A stretch of DNA of 64,000 nt, taken from contig NZ_JAGJBZ010000001.1 of assembly GCF_020010925.1 (NCBI RefSeq), positions 310,001 to 374,000 on the forward strand, given 5' to 3'. The DNA is from Streptomyces griseiscabiei. GTDB lineage: Bacteria; Actinomycetota; Actinomycetes; Streptomycetales; Streptomycetaceae. The notes beneath the pieces are model-generated. The model had not been told where the DNA came from. It ran no database searches and saw nothing but the letters and a program-made list of their open reading frames with translations. Below, in pieces: positions 59,776 through 64,000 of the stretch. The position numbers and the translations under genes were made by a program. The number at the start of each line of letters is the position of its first letter. Positions within the stretch are counted from its first letter, which is position 1.

Positions 59776-60666
59776 ATGGGCAGAAACGCGTTACTCCGGG
59801 TCATGGTGGTCGCCGCGATGGCGGGTTCCGCGGTGACTCTGACCGGAGGGACCGCGAGCGCGGCCACCGGTGTGTCCAAGAGCGGTACCAATGTGGTCGT
59901 GAACGCGGCGGCGGGCCGTGCGAACAACATCACCGTCAGTCTGTCCGGAAGCACCGTCTTCATCCAGGACACCGCCGACACCCTGTCCGCGGGGGTCGGT
60001 TGCACGCTCCAGGTCAACGGTTCGGTGGCCTGTCCGGTGAACCTGGGCAGCGACACGGTCGTGGTCAACGCCGGTGACGGCAACGACATCATCACCAAGA
60101 CCGGCAATGTGCGCGGTGAGCTGAAGGGCGAGTCCGGCAACGACGTCATCAACGGCGGTCCCAGCCCGGGCAGCAACATCCTCAACGGCGGTACGGGCAA
60201 TGACACACTGAACGGCGGGGTCACCTTCGACATGCTCGTCGGCGGTCCCGGCGCGGACCGGCTCAGCGGCGGGGGCGGCACCACCGACCTCGTCAACTAC
60301 CTCGAGAGCACCTCCGGCGTGGTCGTCGACATCGACAACGCCGCCGACGACGGTGCCGGCGGCGAGGGCGACAACGTCCTGACCGATGTCGAGTTCGTCT
60401 ACGGCAGCCAGTTCGGCGACACGCTCACCGGCAGCGCGGCGGGCGACATCCTGTCCGGCTTCGGGGGCAACGACCTCCTGGTGGGCGGGAACGGCAACGA
60501 CACCCTGGTCGGCGGCGCCGGCAGCGACACCCACAGCGGCGGGGCGGGCAACGACACCCTGGACGCCGTGGACGGTGTGTTCGGCAACGACTCCCTCAAC
60601 GGCGGCACCAACACCGACACCTGCACGGCCGACACGAACGACACGAAGAGCGCCTGCGAGGCGTGA
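59776..60666 (+). CDS. Secreted calcium-binding RTX-like repeat protein 1
   Basis: A 296-residue exported protein. Signal residues 1-29 end SASA. The next 100 residues are a beta-rich domain (ITVSLSGSTVFIQDTADTLS, then a Cys pair). The rest has RTX-type nonapeptides GGxGxDxLx: GGTGNDTLNGG, GGPGADRLSGG, GGNGNDTLVGG and GGAGNDTL, ending in DTCTADTNDTKSACEA. Calcium should order these repeats outside the cell. No type I secretion genes are adjacent and a Sec signal is present. GAGAGGGAG precedes the ATG. It is a paralogue of the 61747-62370 gene. Confidence 0.88.
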   Translation: MGRNALLRVMVVAAMAGSAVTLTGGTASAATGVSKSGTNVVVNAAAGRANNITVSLSGSTVFIQDTADTLSAGVGCTLQVNGSVACPVNLGSDTVVVNAGDGNDIITKTGNVRGELKGESGNDVINGGPSPGSNILNGGTGNDTLNGGVTFDMLVGGPGADRLSGGGGTTDLVNYLESTSGVVVDIDNAADDGAGGEGDNVLTDVEFVYGSQFGDTLTGSAAGDILSGFGGNDLLVGGNGNDTLVGGAGSDTHSGGAGNDTLDAVDGVFGNDSLNGGTNTDTCTADTNDTKSACEA

Positions 60667-60677
60667 CCTCGCGCGGA

Positions 60678-60709
60678 GGGGCCGGACCGCGCAGCCGCGG
60701 TCCGGCCCC
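60678..60709 (+). terminator. Terminator hairpin after RTX-like gene 1
   Basis: A perfect 14-bp stem, GGGGCCGGACCGCG with CGCGGTCCGGCCCC, and a 4-base loop, 11 bases after the stop codon. Confidence 0.75.
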
Positions 60710-60856
60710 GGTCCGGTCCGGCCCCGTTGAACGGAAGCGCCCTGGTAGGCAGAATCCAGCCAGGACGTGCAACTGCCTACGGCTGAAACTCGTCCCTTCC
60801 TCCCGAGCCGACGGGGCTCACGGAGATATCGAGAACCAAAGGGTGGGGGACGGACC

Positions 60857-61606
60857 ATGAACCTGACGCCGAGAACGAGCCGCCGCAGACCCGGCGCCGC
60901 CAGGGCTGCCGTGCTGGGCCTGTGCGCCGTCGGGGCGCTGGGCCTGGTGGGCTGCTCCGGGGGCGGCGGTACGAGCGGTACGAGTGGGGCCGCCGGTGAC
61001 TCGAAGCCGACCGCCACGGCCACGGCGGCGAGCGACACCGACGACCAGGCGGACACCGGCGGCGGCGCGACCGGCGGCAAGTCCGGTGACACGTCCGGCG
61101 CGAAGGGCTCGACGGACGCGGGCGGCGGCGCCGGAAACCCCGGGGACGATCCGGCCGCCTCCAAGTCACCGGCCGGCTCAGGGGCCTCGGGCACCGCGGG
61201 GACCACCTCGGCCGGCGCCGACGGCGGAGACGGCGGCGGGGACGGCGGCGGAGACGACTGCGACCACAAGATGCCGATCTCCCCCGACGAGATCGCGGTC
61301 TACCGCTACACACCGGAAGGCGGCTTCCTGAGTCTGATCGTCAAGCACGGCAACTGGGGATGCGGCACCCCCGACTCGGACGGTGCGCCGTTCGAGACGG
61401 TCGGCAAGGAGACCTTCATCCCGCTGGACCAGGCCGCGGACATCACCGTCACCACACCCATCGTGGAGAGCACGGAGAACCAGCCCATCGGCGTCCAGGA
61501 GTTCCTCGACTGGCTGGAGGCCCATCCGAACTCCGGTCTGGTCTTCACCTATCACCTCGGCGGTGACGGTGCCATCGACCGCCTGGACGAGGTCTTCACC
61601 CCCTGA
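60857..61606 (+). CDS. Lipoprotein with a Gly/Ser-rich linker and unknown C-terminal domain
   Basis: A 249-residue protein. The lipobox LVGC follows LGLCAVGALG. About 100 residues of Gly, Ser, Thr and Asp act as a flexible spacer, then a compact domain of about 110 residues begins at CDHKMPISPDEIAVYRYTPE and includes VKHGNWGCGTP (a second Cys) and VQEFLDWLEAHPNSGLVFTY. I do not recognise the domain. It lies between the two RTX-like genes on the same strand, with a terminator before it, so it has its own promoter. The surface anchor and the neighbours suggest a cell-wall role. Confidence 0.8.
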   Translation: MNLTPRTSRRRPGAARAAVLGLCAVGALGLVGCSGGGGTSGTSGAAGDSKPTATATAASDTDDQADTGGGATGGKSGDTSGAKGSTDAGGGAGNPGDDPAASKSPAGSGASGTAGTTSAGADGGDGGGDGGGDDCDHKMPISPDEIAVYRYTPEGGFLSLIVKHGNWGCGTPDSDGAPFETVGKETFIPLDQAADITVTTPIVESTENQPIGVQEFLDWLEAHPNSGLVFTYHLGGDGAIDRLDEVFTP

Positions 61607-61645
61607 CCGGCCCGACCTGGCAGTCCAACACCCTTGTCATCGGCG

Positions 61646-61672
61646 GTACTTGGGGGATCTACCCCCATGTGC
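61646..61672. promoter_or_regulatory. 27-bp dyad upstream of RTX-like gene 2
   Basis: GTACTTGGGGG and CCCCCATGTGC frame 5 bases. Flanking CGGCGG and CCGCCG extend the symmetry. It matches the dyad at 59662-59688 at 20 of 22 arm positions, with the same spacer length. Confidence 0.7.
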
Positions 61673-61746
61673 CGCCGCCGCTCCGCACTCCATCCTGGAG
61701 CCCGGCGGGACCAGCCGGTGGTCAACGGGGTGAAACAGGAGGAACA

Positions 61747-62370
61747 TTGAAGACCTCGATGCGCAGAGCGGTACAGGCCGGGGTGACGAGCGTGGTGCTG
61801 GGTGCGGCGACGGTGCTGTCCGCCGGGCAGGCACACGCCGCGACCGGTGTGCGGGTGGACACGGTTCGCATCCATGTCGACGCCGCGGCCGGGAAGGCGA
61901 ACGACCTTTCCGTCTCCCTGTCCGGCAACAGGGTCTACATCAGCGACGGCGGCGACACGGTCACCGCGGGAAGCGGCTGCACCCGGGTCGACGGTGACAC
62001 CGTGTACTGCCCGTTCGACAGCCGGACCCTGACCGTGAACATGGGCGACCTCGGGGACATACTCCTCGTGACGGGCAACATGCCCGCCGACATCAGCGGC
62101 GGCACGGGCAACGACATCATCACGCTGGACTACACCGCCAACTCCGCGACCTTCCTGGACGGCCAGGCCGGTCACGACTCCATCTTCGGCAGCGCGGGGG
62201 TCGACGACATCACCGGCGGACCCGGCGACGACGTCATGTTCGGCAGGAACGGGAACGACCGCATCAACGCCGCCGACTTCTCCATCGGCAACGACCGCTC
62301 CTACGGGGACGGCGGCTCCGACAGGTGCACGGGGGACGCCGACGACCTCAAGGACAGCTGCGAGCGCTGA
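61747..62370 (+). CDS. Secreted calcium-binding RTX-like repeat protein 2
   Basis: A 207-residue exported protein and a shorter paralogue of the gene at 59776. The signal ends AHAA; the beta domain has NDLSVSLSGNRVYISDGGDT; the repeats are GGTGNDIITLD, GQAGHDSIFGS and GGPGDDVMFGRNGNDRINA; the end is DRCTGDADDLKDSCER. Fewer clear nonapeptides remain than in gene 1. A TTG start at 61747 is chosen because AGGAGG lies at 5-base spacing; the in-frame ATG 12 bases later is too far from that site. The dyad is upstream. The blasticidin-deaminase-like gene follows 81 bases later. Confidence 0.82.
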   Translation: MKTSMRRAVQAGVTSVVLGAATVLSAGQAHAATGVRVDTVRIHVDAAAGKANDLSVSLSGNRVYISDGGDTVTAGSGCTRVDGDTVYCPFDSRTLTVNMGDLGDILLVTGNMPADISGGTGNDIITLDYTANSATFLDGQAGHDSIFGSAGVDDITGGPGDDVMFGRNGNDRINAADFSIGNDRSYGDGGSDRCTGDADDLKDSCER

Positions 62371-62451
62371 TCCCCGTCTTTTGCGCGCCGACGTCACAGG
62401 GCGGTACACCTGGGCCACGGCAAGCCGACACCTGGGGAAGGCGGAGACGGG

Positions 62452-62892
62452 ATGACCACGCGGACGCACCACGTCGACCACGAGCTGATCGAGGCCGCGG
62501 CCCGGGTCGCCCGTACACGCTGCCACGGCGACAACCACACGATGGCGGCGGCGGGTCGCGCCCGGGACGGGCGGATCATCACCGCGGTGAACGCCTACCA
62601 CTTCACCGGGGGCCCCTGCGCCGAGCTGGTCCTCATCGGGACGGCCGCCGCCCAGGGCGCCCCCGAGCTGGACACCGTCGTCGCCGTGGGCGACCGCGAC
62701 CGGGGCGTCGTCGCCCCGTGCGGCCGGTGCCGTCAGGTCCTGCTCGACTACTTTCCCGCCCTCGAGGTCATCGTCGGTGACGGCGACCGCGTCCGCACGG
62801 TCGCCATCACCGACCTGCTGCCCGAGAGCTATGTCTGGGCCGACCATCAACTCCCCATGGACGCGACCACGTCCCCCGAAGCGTCTCATTAG
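62452..62892 (+). CDS. Blasticidin S deaminase-like cytidine deaminase
   Basis: A 146-residue protein of the cytidine deaminase superfamily. It has FTGGPCAELVLIGTA (zinc Cys56, catalytic Glu58) and VVAPCGRCRQVLLDYF (zinc Cys90 and Cys93). This Cys-type first motif, NAYHFTGGPCAEL, PCGRCRQVLLD and LLPESYVW match the fungal blasticidin S deaminase BSD almost position by position (its zinc residues are numbered just two lower, from memory). It should deaminate a cytosine nucleoside, possibly blasticidin S or a related antibiotic. GGAGACGGG precedes the ATG. The usual housekeeping His-Ala-Glu form is not present. Confidence 0.88.
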   Translation: MTTRTHHVDHELIEAAARVARTRCHGDNHTMAAAGRARDGRIITAVNAYHFTGGPCAELVLIGTAAAQGAPELDTVVAVGDRDRGVVAPCGRCRQVLLDYFPALEVIVGDGDRVRTVAITDLLPESYVWADHQLPMDATTSPEASH

Positions 62893-63161
62893 CCTCGGCA
62901 GGAACCGGCGCCTCCCCAGGGCACGCCGTATCACGGACGTCGTCGACTCGGGCCCGCTCGGCGCCGTGCCCACGCCCGCCGAACGCTCCGGGAACTTCCC
63001 ATCCACGCCTGCCCCTGTCACGGACGCGGGTACCGGCGTCCTGGCTCCCCCAGCCGGGCCGCCGACCGGTGACCCGGCATGATCTCGCCCTGGACATGGC
63101 GCTGGACGCGGCTGGGAGACCGGCCTGCTCCCGGCGGGACGGAGCCGCCCGGCCGGACCGC

Positions 63162-63716
63162 TCAGCGGTCCACCGCGGGCAGATGGGCCAGGCCTGTGTC
63201 GCACATGATGCGGTCGACGGTCTCGGTCAGGGCACTGTCGGCGCCGATGACGGTCTCGATGCCACCGGGCAGCAGATCGCACGGCCGATACCAGTCGCGC
63301 AGCCGAGCCGCGTCGACGACGTCGGCGATCGGTTTGGTGGTGTGCCGTGCGAGGGTTTCATCGAGCGGCACATCCAGGTAGTAGGCGTGCGTCGGTCCCC
63401 GGTGATCGGTGCGCAGCCGGGCGAGTATGTCGCCGTAGCGGTCTGCGTAGAGGATGCCTTCGACGACGACGTGGAAGCCGGCGTCGAGGGCGTAGCGGGC
63501 CGTCATCTCGATGAGGCCGATGTTCGCGGCTCCCGGTCGGTCGCGTTCGCGGAGCACGGTACGGCGGAGGTTGTCCTGTCCGACGAGGGCCACGCCACGG
63601 CCGAACCTGTCCCGCAGGCCGTCCGCGACGGACGACTTCCCCGAGGCGGAATTGCCGCGCAGCAGGACCAGCCGGGTCTCCTCGGTGCCCACTTTCCCTG
63701 TGTCCACGCGGGTCAC
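63162..63716 (-). CDS. Small P-loop ATPase/kinase-like protein
   Basis: A 184-residue protein with a clear Walker A (LLRGNSASGKSSVA, residues 18-31) and a likely Walker B or acid in VVVEGILYADRYGD. Layout resembles small nucleoside, sugar or zeta-toxin-like kinases that phosphorylate low-molecular-weight substrates, but no diagnostic zeta motif is visible. The GTG start overlaps the stop of the upstream Fic/Doc-like gene by 4 bases, so the two are co-translated. It converges on the deaminase gene with 269 bases between, in which I saw only short GC-rich hairpins. Confidence 0.75.
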   Translation of the reverse strand: MTRVDTGKVGTEETRLVLLRGNSASGKSSVADGLRDRFGRGVALVGQDNLRRTVLRERDRPGAANIGLIEMTARYALDAGFHVVVEGILYADRYGDILARLRTDHRGPTHAYYLDVPLDETLARHTTKPIADVVDAARLRDWYRPCDLLPGGIETVIGADSALTETVDRIMCDTGLAHLPAVDR

Positions 63717-64000
63717 GGCTTCCAGGTGCGCAGCAGGGAGGCAACCTGGGTGGCGGTGCCGTGCGGGTTGTTCAACTCGTGGGCGAGGGCGGTGAGCTGT
63801 TCACGGGTGGGGTCCACGGGGATGTTGCTCGCTTCCAGATACATGACGGCGACGGCGCAGGCCACGGTGAGGTGGGAACGCTCCAGCCAGCGGCAGCGGC
63901 CAAGGGTGTGGACCAGGGCTGCCGCGCGGGTGTAGGGGCCGTCGTAGACGGGTGTGTCGAGAAGTTCGCCGCGGTGCCGGGCGATCGCAGCGATGGGTAC
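63713..64000 (-). CDS. Fic/Doc-like toxin component, C-terminal part
   Basis: The frame is open from the window edge to a stop at 63713, giving the last 95 residues of a longer gene. ARHRGELLDTPVYDGPYTRA, then LVHTLGRCRWLERSHLTVAC and AVMYLEASNIPVDPTREQLT match the short actinobacterial Fic/Doc-family proteins annotated as toxins of toxin-antitoxin systems. The standard HxFxDGNGR-type catalytic motif is absent from this part, and these actinobacterial forms often lack it. The start and any antitoxin lie outside the window. It overlaps the P-loop protein gene by 4 bases. Confidence 0.55.
   Translation of the reverse strand, partial: VPIAAIARHRGELLDTPVYDGPYTRAAALVHTLGRCRWLERSHLTVACAVAVMYLEASNIPVDPTREQLTALAHELNNPHGTATQVASLLRTWKP

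Overview
The window is chromosomal DNA from a Streptomyces or a very close actinomycete. GC is very high, third codon positions are almost all G or C, GTG starts and 4-base ATGA/GTGA overlaps are common, and the gene content fits: NarL-type two-component pairs, FCD-type GntR regulators, a Pkn-type kinase, Tat lipoproteins, and secreted glycosidases with accessory domains. I found no rRNA, tRNA, CRISPR array, insertion sequence or prophage. The mosaic of catabolic, secreted and regulatory genes suggests accessory sequence rather than the conserved core.

Positions 1-6.6 kb hold the end of an NmrA-like oxidoreductase, an FHA domain fused to a flavoprotein beside a Ser/Thr kinase, a sugar O-acetyltransferase, a decayed beta-propeller fragment and an unknown protein. 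Positions 6.7-14.4 kb, all on the minus strand, look like an aromatic-ring degradation cluster: an MhpA-like hydroxylase, a type I extradiol dioxygenase, a C-C hydrolase, an FCD-GntR regulator, an Ldh-family dehydrogenase, an ABM monooxygenase, a cupin and an aldehyde dehydrogenase. A 40-bp perfect palindrome, a 12-bp-phased repeat array and a 32-bp dyad are candidate control sites.

Positions 14.5-27.9 kb carry an XRE-like membrane protein, a beta-lactamase-like lipoprotein, two two-component systems (one behind an MMPL exporter), an orphan polyamine-binding lipoprotein, an esterase, an AI-2E family permease and an acetyltransferase. Positions 27.9-35.3 kb carry a secreted GH95 fucosidase with two inserted discoidin-like domains, a small secreted protein, and a sialidase with LamG and FG-GAP repeats. 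The sialidase appears to be read from a leaderless promoter.

Positions 35.4-44.7 kb are a probable single regulon. A minus-strand run (MFS transporter, flavin amine oxidase, DapA-family lyase, aldehyde dehydrogenase) diverges from an FCD-GntR regulator that is followed by a polar amino acid ABC importer. An identical 18-bp site, in inverted orientation, lies in both promoter regions. Positions 45-53.5 kb hold a glyoxalase-like protein, an ABC exporter, a RibD/DHFR-like reductase, a large SMI1/KNR4 protein, and a TetR regulator divergent from a flavin monooxygenase and an MFS exporter.

Positions 53.5-59.6 kb hold an Hsp90 homologue (htpG) next to a 993-residue repeat protein and a third helical protein. 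Positions 59.7-62.9 kb hold two paralogous secreted RTX-like proteins that share a promoter dyad, a lipoprotein between them, and a very close homologue of blasticidin S deaminase. The right edge has a small P-loop kinase overlapping the end of a Fic/Doc-like toxin gene that runs out of the window.
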